Made by a program: the position numbers and the translations under genes. DNA of 64,000 nucleotides, taken from positions 62,001-126,000 of the forward strand of contig JYOB01000003.1 in NCBI GenBank assembly GCA_000955795.1. The letters run 5' to 3'. The notes beneath the pieces are model-generated. The model saw only the letters and a list, made by a program, of their open reading frames with translations, was not told the origin of the DNA and did no database searches. Numbering within the stretch: the first letter of the stretch is position 1; every line of letters starts with the position of its first letter. The stretch comes from Burkholderiaceae bacterium 26 (GTDB lineage: Bacteria > Pseudomonadota > Gammaproteobacteria > Burkholderiales > Burkholderiaceae). Below, piece after piece: positions 1 to 8,246 of the stretch.

Positions 1-334
1 GTTCGATCTGTCGTCCGCCGTGTCGTTGGCGCGGGCGGAGGCTGTCAAGCAGAACACCATCGTCACCGTATCGACCAGCAGCACTTGGGCGGCCGGATGG
101 ACGCTGATGGCGGGCACGCCCGCCACGGTGATCCGCACATTCGGCCCGTACAGCGGCGTGACCATCGCGGCGAGCAACGGCAATACGCTGTCGTTCGGCA
201 ACGATGGCCGACCGACTGCAGGCGGCGTCACGTTCCAGGTCACGCCGACGAGCGCGTCGCAATCGGTCTCGTCGAGTTGCGTACAGGTGGGCGGCACCGG
301 CCGCGTCGCCGTGGTTTCGGGGACGTGCTCATGA
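1..334 (+). CDS. fimT: FimT/GspH-type minor pseudopilin, 5' end outside the window
   Basis: The gene is open from the first base of the window, so the prepilin leader and hydrophobic helix are missing and only about 110 C-terminal residues are visible. The visible start has the FimT/GspH/FimU signature after the N-terminal helix, a run reading SLARAEAVKQN (the LARxEAxKxN motif), followed by beta-strand-rich sequence and a Cys-containing C-terminus. Proteins of this family are minor pilins that prime type IV pilus assembly at the inner membrane. The stop overlaps the start of the next gene (ATGA), which indicates translational coupling and one operon with pilVWX and pilY1. FimT versus FimU cannot be decided from the fragment. 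Confidence 0.8.
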   Translation, partial: FDLSSAVSLARAEAVKQNTIVTVSTSSTWAAGWTLMAGTPATVIRTFGPYSGVTIAASNGNTLSFGNDGRPTAGGVTFQVTPTSASQSVSSSCVQVGGTGRVAVVSGTCS

Positions 335-933
335 GCGCCATCGCACATTTGTCACATCGCCGGTTACGCAAGGCCGGGCAGCGTGGGTCGACCCTGATCG
401 AGATCCTGATTTCGGTCGTGATCCTGCTGGTGGCGCTGCTGGGCGCGGCCGGAATGATGGTCCGCTCGAACCAGTCCGAGATGGAGTCCTACCAGCGCGT
501 GCAGGCCCTGACGTTGTTGCAGGACATGGCTGCGCGGCTCAATGCCAACCGCCAGGTGGCCTCGTGCTACGCCGTGGCCGGTGCGATCACCACGGCCGGC
601 ACGGGCGGTGTCTCGGCACCCAGTTGCACGACTGGCACGGCCGCGCAGCAAGCCACTGTCACCACCGATCTCGCGGCTTGGAACAATGCGCTGCTCGGTA
701 ATACGGAGACTGCCGCCAGCGGCACCGTTGCCCTGGGCGCCATGATCGGCGCGCGCGGCTGTATCGAGGCCGTCGACACGGTCAACCAGATCTATCGCGT
801 GACCGTCGCATGGCAAGGCATGGTGCAGACCGTGGCGCCGGCGCTGCCTTGCGGCAGCGGCAGCGGTAATTACGGTAACGACGCCTATCGGCGTGCCATT
901 AGCGTGCAGGTGCGCATGGGGGTGCTGTCATGA
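331..933 (+). CDS. pilV: type IV pilus minor pilin PilV
   Basis: A 200-residue minor pilin. A basic leader of about 18 residues precedes the prepilin peptidase site, G followed by STLIE, with Glu at +5 of the mature protein. A long hydrophobic helix (ILISVVILLVALLGAAG) and a MxRSNQSEMESYQRVQAL stretch typical of PilV follow. PilV is incorporated in small amounts with PilW, PilX and FimT/U to prime pilus assembly. The ATG is fixed by the four-base overlap with the preceding stop, and the stop again overlaps pilW by four bases, so these genes are translated as a coupled series. Confidence 0.88.
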   Translation: MSAIAHLSHRRLRKAGQRGSTLIEILISVVILLVALLGAAGMMVRSNQSEMESYQRVQALTLLQDMAARLNANRQVASCYAVAGAITTAGTGGVSAPSCTTGTAAQQATVTTDLAAWNNALLGNTETAASGTVALGAMIGARGCIEAVDTVNQIYRVTVAWQGMVQTVAPALPCGSGSGNYGNDAYRRAISVQVRMGVLS

Positions 934-1967
934 CGCCGAACCGCACGTTGCGTCGTCTGCAGCGCGGGATGTCGCTGGTCGAACTGATGGTCGGCATGAC
1001 GCTGGGGCTGTTGCTGCTGACCGCGTTGGCAAGCCTGTATGCGTCCACCTCGCAATCGCGCGTGCAGCTGGGCAACAGCGCCACGCAGATCGAGAACGGC
1101 CGCTATGCGCTCGACATCATCAGCCAGGAAGTCGCGCTCGGAGGCTTCCTTGGCGATCTGAATCTGCTGGGAACCTCAGCGCTGGCCACGCCCGATGTGT
1201 GCGCAAGCGCCACCAACGCACTTGGCTTTACCAACAGCCCTGCGACGGTGCCCGTTGCCATCTACGGCTATGCCGCCAATACGAACCCGGCAACGTGTTT
1301 GCCGAACCTGTCGCCCAATTCGGAAATCCTCGTGGTGCGCCGCGTGTCAACCGCGGCCGTGTTGCCCAGCGCGATCGTTGCTGGTCAGACCTACCTGCAG
1401 GATTCGTTCTGCAGTACGGACACCGCCCCCTTTGTCTTCAGCAGCAACAGCGCGGACTTCGCGTTGAAAGACAAAACCTGTACAAATGCTGCCCCGGTGC
1501 GCCAAGTCAGCGTGCGAGCGTTCTACCTTGCCACGTGCGACCGCTGCGGCACCGGCGGCGACAGCATTCCCACGCTCAAGATGGTCGAGTTCTCCAATGG
1601 CGCGCTGCAGCCGCCCAACTCAATCGCCCAGGGCATCGACGACGTGCATTTCGCCTATGGCGTAGACATGGACGGCAACGGTTCACCCGATTGCTATGTC
1701 GCCAATCCGGGTATCGACAACAGCGCCGCGTGCACCAATGTGACCGGCTACAACTGGACCGCGTCCGCTGCGACGAACTGGAGCAACGTGACCGCCGTGC
1801 GCATCAACGTGCTTGCGCGCACGCTGGGCGTGTCGCCGGGCTGGACGGACACGCGGTCTTACGACATGGGTCGCGGCACGCTCACCGCCCCTTTCAACGA
1901 TGGCTATAAGCGACACGTCTATGCGGAACTCGCACGCGTCGCCAATGTAGCCGGCCCACGGGAGTAG
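930..1967 (+). CDS. pilW: type IV pilus minor pilin PilW
   Basis: A 345-residue minor pilin. The processing site is RG followed by MSLVE, about 13 residues in, then a hydrophobic helix (LMVGMTLGLLLLTALASLY). The large C-terminal domain carries several Cys residues and an EF-hand-like calcium loop at residues 246-254, with D246, D248, N250 and D254 in the DxDxNxxxD spacing. PilW is a priming pseudopilin at the inner membrane or pilus tip, expected to act with PilX and PilY1. It starts inside the pilV stop (ATGA) and ends two bases before pilX. The family assignment is secure; calcium binding is inferred from spacing alone. Confidence 0.88.
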   Translation: MTPNRTLRRLQRGMSLVELMVGMTLGLLLLTALASLYASTSQSRVQLGNSATQIENGRYALDIISQEVALGGFLGDLNLLGTSALATPDVCASATNALGFTNSPATVPVAIYGYAANTNPATCLPNLSPNSEILVVRRVSTAAVLPSAIVAGQTYLQDSFCSTDTAPFVFSSNSADFALKDKTCTNAAPVRQVSVRAFYLATCDRCGTGGDSIPTLKMVEFSNGALQPPNSIAQGIDDVHFAYGVDMDGNGSPDCYVANPGIDNSAACTNVTGYNWTASAATNWSNVTAVRINVLARTLGVSPGWTDTRSYDMGRGTLTAPFNDGYKRHVYAELARVANVAGPRE

Positions 1968-1969
1968 CC

Positions 1970-2539
1970 ATGCGGCGCTTATCGGTTCGCCAATCGGCAC
2001 GTCAGTCGGGTGTGACGCTTGTTGTCACGCTGATCTTCCTGGCGATCTTCATGGGCATCGTCGTGATGATGATGAACTCGGGCGTGATCAACACCAAGAT
2101 CGCCGCCAACCAGCAATACGGCCTGGAAGCGCGCAGCGCCGCGCAGCAGGGCATTGAGCAGGTCATCAGCGTGGATTTCACCTCCAACCCGGTCGCGACC
2201 AACGTGCCGGTGGACGTGAACGGCGATGGCAAGACGGACTACACCGCGCAGGTTGCCGCACCAACATGCCTGGCAACCAAACCGATCGCCAACACGCAAT
2301 TGACCACTGATACGACCAGCCCCAACTTTGCCGCCGACTCGTCCTGCTTCGGCGGCGTGAACAACAACTCCGACACCGGCATCCTGACCGCCGCCGGTAC
2401 ACCGGGTGGCATGTCGAATTGCAGTGCGACGCAATGGGATGTTGCCGCCACCGTCAACGATGCCAACGGCACGGCCGTGAACACCACGCTGCATCAGGGC
2501 GTTGCAGTTCGCGTGCTGACCGGCGCGGCGTGTCCGTAA
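1970..2539 (+). CDS. pilX: type IV pilus assembly protein PilX
   Basis: A 189-residue minor pilin starting just after pilW, with a GGGAG-like ribosome site before the ATG. The N-terminus has a short basic leader and G followed by VTLVVTLIFLAIFMG. The usual Glu at +5 of the mature pilin is absent (Val-Thr-Leu-Val-Val), which is common for PilX-like pseudopilins. The helix ends in the ARSAAQQGIEQ stretch typical of PilX. Residues 82-90 (D82, N84, D86, D90) form a canonical-looking DxNxDGxxD calcium loop. Its partners should be PilW and the tip protein PilY1 encoded on either side. Confidence 0.85.
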   Translation: MRRLSVRQSARQSGVTLVVTLIFLAIFMGIVVMMMNSGVINTKIAANQQYGLEARSAAQQGIEQVISVDFTSNPVATNVPVDVNGDGKTDYTAQVAAPTCLATKPIANTQLTTDTTSPNFAADSSCFGGVNNNSDTGILTAAGTPGGMSNCSATQWDVAATVNDANGTAVNTTLHQGVAVRVLTGAACP

Positions 2540-2568
2540 GCCAACGCGCAAAGCCAGGAAGAACCCAT

Positions 2569-5500
2569 ATGCGCTCATTTGCTCAACGATTTGCGTTTGT
2601 CGCCACGGCACTTGCGCTGTCAGGCGCTCAACCCGCTAGTGCTGAAGACATCGATTTGTATACGGGGTTGCAGCAGAACGCCGGCAAGCCCAATGTAGTG
2701 ATCATCTTTGACGATGGCGCCAACTCTGACGCCAACGCGTCGTTCACATGTTCTGCGACGGGGTTGACGGTGGCCAACCCGAGCAAAAGCTCGGGAGCCG
2801 AGCAGTGCGCTCTGTACGGTGCCGCACAGTCGATTGCCAACAATCCTTCGCTGCTGGGCAACGTCAATCTTGGTCTGATGATGTTTGACCCGAAAAGTCC
2901 GGGCGGCCTGTTCAGGTTTCCGACGGCGAACCCGAAGTCATCGCAGACACTGCAGTTGATGGACAGCACGGGCGTGAACAGCCTGCTGTCGTACCTGCAA
3001 AACCAGTTTCCCGGCGATCTGAACGGCAATAACGTCCAGACCTCCGGCGCAATGCAAGAGGCCTGGTCGTTCTATGCCGGCTACAAGAACACCGGTGTGA
3101 CGGGGTTGTCAGGCACGAAGTACACGTCGCCCATCACGAACCCCTGCCAGCGCAATTTCGTCATCTACATTGGCAACGCCACCAACAGCGGTCACCCGGC
3201 TGAAAGTGACACGCAGATGCTGGCGGCGCTTCAGGCGGCGGTGCCCACGCCCACGGCTGCACAGACGACGCAAATCGCCATCAACAGCAAGTACGCGTCC
3301 AACTGGGGGGACGAGTGGGCACGCTACATGTACCAGAGCGATCTGCAAGGAACGGCCAACACCGCCAACCCGCAGAACGTCATCACCTACGCCATCACGG
3401 TGACGGACGGCAAGAATCAGGACTACGTCACCTTCGACAACAGCATGGCCACCAACGGTGGCGGCAAAGCCTACACCGTGCAGCTTGGCGACGTGGCGGG
3501 CCTGCAGGATGCACTGCTGTCGATCCTCAATGAAATCCAGGCGGTCAATAGCGTGTTCGCGTCGGTCAGCTTGCCGGCGGCCGTCAACGCGCAGGGCCAG
3601 TTCCTGAATCAGGTGTATATCGGCATGTTCCGCCCTGACGCGACGGCGGCACCGCGCTGGATGGGCAATCTCAAGCAGTATCAGGTGGGCTACGACGCCA
3701 ACGGCAGCCTGCAGCTGCTGGATTCCGTTGGCAACGCGGCGCTTAGCAACGCGGGCACGGGTTTCATGTCCCCCAACGCGATCAGCTTCTGGACGGCCGA
3801 TCCGCCGCTGTCGTTCGGCTCAAGTGGCTATGGCAGCAGCCTGGCCAACTGGCCGAGCAAGGGCTTCTGGCAAAACAGCCCTTCCAGCAAGGGATGGGCA
3901 TTCGACTCTCCAGACGGGGAAGTTGTAGAGAAGGGAGGGGCCGGCGAAATGCTGCGCGCCCAGTTCCTCACGAGCCAGACTGGCCGTACGCTACTGACTT
4001 GCAATGGTGCAGGCACCTGCCCGACCAGCACGGCCATGCCGACATTCGATACGGCCAACACATGGCTGGCGGGCAACTCGGGGCTGAACGCCATCAATTC
4101 CTACAACGGTACGAACGGCGCCCCCACTATCACTTCGAGCGAGCAGACCAACTTCATCAACTGGGTACGCGGGCGCGATGTGTACGCGCTGGATAACTCC
4201 AAGGTTGCTGGACAAGAGGCGGAAACCGGCCCCGGCTCGCCGGTGACGATCCGCCCGTCGATCCATGGTGACGTGTTGCACTCCCGACCGGTGGTTATCA
4301 ACTACGGCGGTACCACCGGTATCGTGGTGTTTTACGGTGCCAACGATGGTGTCTTCCATGCGATCAATGGCAACCAGTCGACTGGTATCAACGGCGTGCG
4401 CCCTGGCGGCGAGCTCTGGGGTTTCATCCCACCGGAGTTCATTGGCAAGCTGAGCCGACTTTATGCCAATTCGCCGGAGGTGAAATTGTCCACCACGCCG
4501 AATGGCATCACGCCGACGCCAACGCCGCGCGATGACTTCTTCGATGGCAGCACCACCGTCATGCAGGACCAACGCAACGCGACCAGCCCGCGCACCATCA
4601 TCTATCTGACCGCGCGACGTGGCGGCAGCTTGATCTATGCGCTCGACGTGTCGGACCCGCTCAATCCGCGCTATCTCTGGTCGCGCAGTAACAGTGACAT
4701 TCCCGAACTTGGCCAGACGTGGTCCAAGCCGCGCCTGATGCGTGTGGCCGGTTACGCCAACCCTGTGCTGATCATGGGCGCCGGCTACGATGCATCTTCC
4801 GAAGATAGCGACCCCGCGCCCGGCACCGACACCATGGGGCGCGGCATCATCGTGCTTGATGCCTACAGCGGCGTGCCGGTGTGGAGCGCTTTGGCCAACT
4901 GCACCGGTGTGACCGGCGTGTGTGTGAAGAACACCAGCCTCACGCGTTCGATCGCCTCCGACGTCACGGCGGTCGATCGCACAGGCAGCGGCTACATCCA
5001 GATGGCCTACGTGGGCGATCTGGGCGGCAACATTTGGCGTGTGGATTTCCAGAGTGCATCTGGCAATACGCCCGCCAACTGGGCGCTGACGCAGTTTGCG
5101 TCACTGGGCGGCGCGGCCAACACCAACAACGCGCGCAAGTTCTTCTATGCGGCCGATGTGGTCCCCACTGCGGCGTTCAACGCCGTTTTGGCAGGCACGG
5201 GCGACCGTGAGCACCCGCTCTATTCGGCTTCTACAACGCCGGGCACTGCCTACAACGTGGTTAACCGCTTTTATATGCTGAAGGACCCGAATCTCGGCCC
5301 CGTGCCGGCGGGATGGGTGCCGTTGACGGAAGCCAACCTCGTTGATTCCACTTCGACGGCGTACAGCGGGACGGGCTCGGGCTTCTACATCACGCTGCCG
5401 AATCCAGGCGAGAAGGTCGTGAACGCCCCCCTCACGGTGGCAGGCTACACCACGTTCGGAACCAATACCCCGGCGGTTCCATCTGCCGGTGCGTGCTACC

Positions 5501-5793
5501 CGAACTTGGGCATCGCACGCACGTATTCAGTCAGCTTCCTGACGGGCACCGGCCAGAACCCGAATCGTTCGGTGGTGCTGGATGGCGGCGGCTTCCCGCC
5601 CTCGTCGGTCTATGGCGTGGTGCTGGTGAACAACGGCAATGGCGGTACGACGTCAGTGCCGGTGTGCTTCGGCTGCGGCAATCAGACGGGCACCGGTGGA
5701 GGCGGCTCCGCGCTGGCCCCCGTCCAAGTGACACCTAAGGGCCTCGGCAAACGCAAGCGCACATTCTGGTTCTCCGACACCGACAAGCATTGA
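2569..5793 (+). CDS. pilY1: PilY1-type pilus tip adhesin/assembly protein
   Basis: A 1,074-residue secreted protein. The ATG at 2569 is preferred over longer reading because AGGAAGAA lies just upstream and a clean signal peptide follows (cleavage likely after residue 25, ASA before ED). Residues 40-400 correspond to the N-terminal von Willebrand A-like region, but the metal-site motif DxSxS reads DDGAN at 48-52. The C-terminal half is the PilY1 beta-propeller, with HGDVLHSRPVV, YGANDGVFHAING and VGDLGGNIWRVDF segments. The calcium loop preceding VGDLGGN keeps D803 but has T, S and Q at the other ligand positions. PilY1 sits at the pilus tip and controls extension, retraction and adhesion. It is the last gene of the pilus operon. 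Confidence 0.9.
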   Translation: MRSFAQRFAFVATALALSGAQPASAEDIDLYTGLQQNAGKPNVVIIFDDGANSDANASFTCSATGLTVANPSKSSGAEQCALYGAAQSIANNPSLLGNVNLGLMMFDPKSPGGLFRFPTANPKSSQTLQLMDSTGVNSLLSYLQNQFPGDLNGNNVQTSGAMQEAWSFYAGYKNTGVTGLSGTKYTSPITNPCQRNFVIYIGNATNSGHPAESDTQMLAALQAAVPTPTAAQTTQIAINSKYASNWGDEWARYMYQSDLQGTANTANPQNVITYAITVTDGKNQDYVTFDNSMATNGGGKAYTVQLGDVAGLQDALLSILNEIQAVNSVFASVSLPAAVNAQGQFLNQVYIGMFRPDATAAPRWMGNLKQYQVGYDANGSLQLLDSVGNAALSNAGTGFMSPNAISFWTADPPLSFGSSGYGSSLANWPSKGFWQNSPSSKGWAFDSPDGEVVEKGGAGEMLRAQFLTSQTGRTLLTCNGAGTCPTSTAMPTFDTANTWLAGNSGLNAINSYNGTNGAPTITSSEQTNFINWVRGRDVYALDNSKVAGQEAETGPGSPVTIRPSIHGDVLHSRPVVINYGGTTGIVVFYGANDGVFHAINGNQSTGINGVRPGGELWGFIPPEFIGKLSRLYANSPEVKLSTTPNGITPTPTPRDDFFDGSTTVMQDQRNATSPRTIIYLTARRGGSLIYALDVSDPLNPRYLWSRSNSDIPELGQTWSKPRLMRVAGYANPVLIMGAGYDASSEDSDPAPGTDTMGRGIIVLDAYSGVPVWSALANCTGVTGVCVKNTSLTRSIASDVTAVDRTGSGYIQMAYVGDLGGNIWRVDFQSASGNTPANWALTQFASLGGAANTNNARKFFYAADVVPTAAFNAVLAGTGDREHPLYSASTTPGTAYNVVNRFYMLKDPNLGPVPAGWVPLTEANLVDSTSTAYSGTGSGFYITLPNPGEKVVNAPLTVAGYTTFGTNTPAVPSAGACYPNLGIARTYSVSFLTGTGQNPNRSVVLDGGGFPPSSVYGVVLVNNGNGGTTSVPVCFGCGNQTGTGGGGSALAPVQVTPKGLGKRKRTFWFSDTDKH

Positions 5794-5810
5794 CCCGCAT
5801 CGCCCCTCAA

Positions 5811-5833
5811 CGGCCCGCCCAGCGCGGGCCGTT
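5811..5833 (+). terminator. terminator after the pilus operon
   Basis: Perfect 8-bp stem CGGCCCGC (5811-5818) with GCGGGCCG (5824-5831), 5-base loop, then only a short TT. It lies 18 bases after the pilY1 stop, so it is a plausible but T-poor terminator. Confidence 0.55.
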
Positions 5834-5889
5834 ACAATTCCGGACAGATGCCGGAGCACCCCGTTCCCGCAACCATCCGGAGAGTAGCC

Positions 5890-6387
5890 ATGAGTGACGT
5901 CTACGCATTCGAGGCCGATTCGTTGACCGGCCAGCGCGTGCCGCTGTCGCAGTACAAAGGCAAGGTCCTGCTGATCGTGAATACGGCGAGCAAGTGCGGA
6001 TTCACGCCGCAATACGCCGGTCTGGAGGCGGTGTACAAGCGGCTGCATGAGAAAGGTCTCGAAGTGCTCGGCTTTCCGTGCAACCAGTTCGGCAAGCAGG
6101 AGCCGGGCGGCGAAGACGAAATCGGCGCGTTCTGCGAGAAAAACTACGGCGTCTCGTTTCCGATGTTCGGCAAGATCGACGTGAATGGCTCGAACGCGCA
6201 TCCGCTCTACAAGTGGCTGACCTCGGAAAAGCCCGGCGTGCTCGGTATCGGAGCGGTCAAATGGAACTTCACCAAGTTTCTGCTGCGCCGTGACGGCACG
6301 GTCTACAAGCGCTACGCGCCCCTGACCAAGCCGGAAGAGATCGCCGACGATATTGAGCGGCTGCTGGCGGAGCCGGATCCCGCCTGA
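5890..6387 (+). CDS. glutathione peroxidase family protein (Cys type)
   Basis: A 165-residue thiol peroxidase of the glutathione peroxidase family, which reduces hydrogen peroxide and organic hydroperoxides, in bacteria usually with thioredoxin or glutathione as donor. The catalytic residue is Cys36 in NTASKCGFT, not selenocysteine. The partner residues are visible as Q66 (FPCNQFG) and W125-N126 (KWNFTKF). Length matches the small monomeric bacterial family. An upstream in-frame ATG exists, but the ATG at 5890 follows a GGAGAG site (5879-5884) and gives the usual N-terminus. The gene converges with the regulator at 6395. Confidence 0.9.
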   Translation: MSDVYAFEADSLTGQRVPLSQYKGKVLLIVNTASKCGFTPQYAGLEAVYKRLHEKGLEVLGFPCNQFGKQEPGGEDEIGAFCEKNYGVSFPMFGKIDVNGSNAHPLYKWLTSEKPGVLGIGAVKWNFTKFLLRRDGTVYKRYAPLTKPEEIADDIERLLAEPDPA

Positions 6388-6394
6388 GGTTGCG

Positions 6395-7093
6395 TCAGTC
6401 CGACGACCCCCGGACCTTGCGCATGAAATCCGCCAGCGAGCGCTCGGCGGACTCGGCAAAGTGGCGCTCCAGAATGTCGACCTTGACGCAGCGGTCGAGG
6501 CGGAAGGTGCGGTAGTCCTGACGGTGCTCGCACCAGGCGGCCACCAGCCAGACTTGTCCCCAGAAGAACAGGCCGAGCGGCTGGATGCAGCGCTCGGTCA
6601 ACTGGCCTTGCGCGTCCCGGTAGGAGAGTCGCGCAACGGCGTGGCGGCCAAGCGCCGCATGCAGCGTGTCAAAGACCTGCTTGACCTCGCTGCCCATGCC
6701 GTAACCGGGCGCAAAGATGCGTGTGGTCTCGGCTTCGTTGCGGCGCTCCGCGGGCAGGGCGCCCATCAGTTTTTCCAGTGCCGCTTCCACCGAGTCGGCC
6801 ATGGTGCCGCCGCCCCATGCCTTGATCATCCGCGCGCCGGCCACCAAGGCTTCGACTTCATCGGCGGTGAACATGAGCGGCGCGAGGTCGAAGCCGGCGC
6901 GCATGCGGTAGCCGATACCGGCTTCGCCTTCGATCGGCACGCCCGAGACAGACAGGTCGCGGATGTCGCGGTACACCGTGCGCTCGGACACGCCGAGGCG
7001 CTCGGCCAGCATGGCCGCCGTGGTCAAACGGCGGCCTCGCAGGATCTGGGCAATCTGGAACAGGCGGTCAGCGCGGCGGGTCATGCGCGGCAT
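6395..7093 (-). CDS. HTH/WYL-domain transcriptional regulator (YafY family)
   Basis: A 232-residue DNA-binding regulator. An N-terminal winged helix of the DeoR/HTH_11 type (ADRLFQIAQILRG ... LGVSERTVYRDIRDL) is followed by a WYL domain with the characteristic PLGLFFWGQVWLVAAWCE segment and a C-terminal extension. The start at 7093 is chosen because an AGAAGG site lies just upstream; another ATG is three codons in. It is co-directional with the cupin and VOC genes behind it, and regulators of this type commonly sit beside VOC-family genes and control them. A perfect palindrome at 8152-8177 is a candidate target. The ligand sensed by the WYL domain is unknown. Confidence 0.8.
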   Translation of the reverse strand: MPRMTRRADRLFQIAQILRGRRLTTAAMLAERLGVSERTVYRDIRDLSVSGVPIEGEAGIGYRMRAGFDLAPLMFTADEVEALVAGARMIKAWGGGTMADSVEAALEKLMGALPAERRNEAETTRIFAPGYGMGSEVKQVFDTLHAALGRHAVARLSYRDAQGQLTERCIQPLGLFFWGQVWLVAAWCEHRQDYRTFRLDRCVKVDILERHFAESAERSLADFMRKVRGSSD

Positions 7094-7145
7094 TGTAGTG
7101 GCCTTCTGCCCGGGTGCAATGCGCATAGGATGACAAGCCCTATCC

Positions 7146-7625
7146 CTACGCGCCGAAGGGCGTCAGCTCACGTTGCGGGTGGATGTCCACCACGTCGACT
7201 TGCTCGCCACGGCGCAGCATGCGCTTGCCCAGCCGAGGGAAATCGGCAATCTCGATGTTCAGGTGTTCGCCGCCGCACAGATAGACGAGGTCTTCCTTGC
7301 CGCAGTTGCGCAGGTGGTGCGCGATGCCCGTGGGGAACGCCATGAAATCACCGGCGCGCACGGTGAACATGCTGTCGGCGATTTCAGCCTGCGCTTCGCC
7401 CGAGAGGATGTAGATCCATTCCTCTTCACGCTGGTGCGAGTGATAGACGAATGACTCCTTGCCCGGCGGCACGCGCGCGAAATTCACGCCAGTGCGCTTG
7501 AGGCCGAGCAGCCGGCCCATCATGGTGCCGTGGATTTCCGACAGGCTGTTCCAGGGGTGAGAAAACGACTGCGTGCGCGCGGTGATATCCGCGGCACGCA
7601 TGAGATACGGGGATTGGCTCGGCAT
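7146..7625 (-). CDS. cupin-domain protein
   Basis: A 159-residue single-domain cupin. The metal-binding motif 1 appears as HSHQREEEWIYILSG and motif 2 as AGDFMAFPTGIAHHLRN, giving His/Glu ligands for a divalent metal. This resembles small cupins related to sugar-phosphate or auxin-binding-type folds, but no substrate can be assigned. AGAGAAG precedes the ATG by 6-7 bases. The gene lies between the VOC gene and the WYL regulator on the same strand; a hairpin at 7652-7673 separates it from the VOC gene and may attenuate read-through. Confidence 0.7.
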   Translation of the reverse strand: MPSQSPYLMRAADITARTQSFSHPWNSLSEIHGTMMGRLLGLKRTGVNFARVPPGKESFVYHSHQREEEWIYILSGEAQAEIADSMFTVRAGDFMAFPTGIAHHLRNCGKEDLVYLCGGEHLNIEIADFPRLGKRMLRRGEQVDVVDIHPQRELTPFGA

Positions 7626-7651
7626 GGTGTTCTTCTCTGTCTCGTAGTAAA

Positions 7652-7673
7652 GGCCGGCGCCCGCGCACCGGCC
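7652..7673 (-). terminator. hairpin after the VOC gene
   Basis: Stem GGCCGG (7652-7657) with CCGGCC (7668-7673), extended by further GC pairing toward the loop, followed on the minus strand by TTTA. It lies 10 bases past the VOC stop and 27 bases before the cupin start, so it may be a partial terminator inside the unit. Confidence 0.45.
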
Positions 7674-7682
7674 TCGGGGGCG

Positions 7683-8078
7683 TTACTGCTGTAGCAGGTA
7701 CGCCTGTGTCTTGGCGTCCGGTTCGTGCAGGCCGACGCGGTTGCCTTCGGTATCGACAATGTGGGCGATGCGGCCCATGTGGTCCGGCAGCGTCATCGGG
7801 CCGAATACGCATTGGCCGCCGCTGCCGTTCACGCGTTCGAGCACGGCATCGAGGTTGGGTGCGTTCAGGTAGACCACGCTGCCCTTATCGGACGGCGCAA
7901 AGCCTTCGCCCTTGACCAGTGCACCGTGGATGGTTGTCTCACCGGCCGGAAAGACGCCCATGGTCAGATCGCCCATGTCTTCCTGCTTGAGCTGCGTGTC
8001 GAAGACGTTCTCGTAAAACTTCACCGCGCGCGGGAAATCGTTGGCGGGGATTTCAAACCAGTTGATCACGCTTGCCAT
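7683..8078 (-). CDS. VOC-superfamily (glyoxalase/bleomycin-resistance-like) protein
   Basis: A 131-residue single VOC module with paired beta-alpha-beta-beta-beta motifs (INWFEIPANDFPRAVKFYENVF at the start, GRIAHIVDTEGNRVGLHEP at the end). The segment WFEIPANDFPRA is typical of the small VKFYxxVF group often annotated as glyoxalase-like enzymes. The family covers metal-dependent lyases, dioxygenases and antibiotic-binding proteins, so no reaction is assigned. A GGAGCGAC ribosome site precedes the ATG. A 10-bp-arm palindrome about 75-100 bases upstream is a candidate operator for the co-directional WYL regulator. Confidence 0.75.
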   Translation of the reverse strand: MASVINWFEIPANDFPRAVKFYENVFDTQLKQEDMGDLTMGVFPAGETTIHGALVKGEGFAPSDKGSVVYLNAPNLDAVLERVNGSGGQCVFGPMTLPDHMGRIAHIVDTEGNRVGLHEPDAKTQAYLLQQ

Positions 8079-8151
8079 GTTGTCGCTCCGGTTGATGAGG
8101 CAGGCGGTTGGGGGAACCTGTCTCGTTAAGGTGGAGCGATTCTGGCGGGGG

Positions 8152-8177
8152 GCTCCTGACAGCGTTCTGTCAGGAGC
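8152..8177. promoter_or_regulatory. perfect inverted repeat, candidate operator of the WYL regulator
   Basis: GCTCCTGACA (8152-8161) and TGTCAGGAGC (8168-8177) form perfect 10-base arms around a 6-base spacer. It lies upstream of the VOC gene and downstream of lrgB. There is no T-run after either arm, so a terminator is less likely than an operator. The TGACA-spacer-TGTCA core is the kind of site expected for a dimeric HTH/WYL repressor; the match to this regulator is inferred from position only. Confidence 0.5.
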
Positions 8178-8246
8178 ATTCAGGAGGATTGCGGAGTGTG
8201 TTGCAAATTGCCCAGGCAGTGAAGGCCGGGCGGAGGGGGAAACAGT

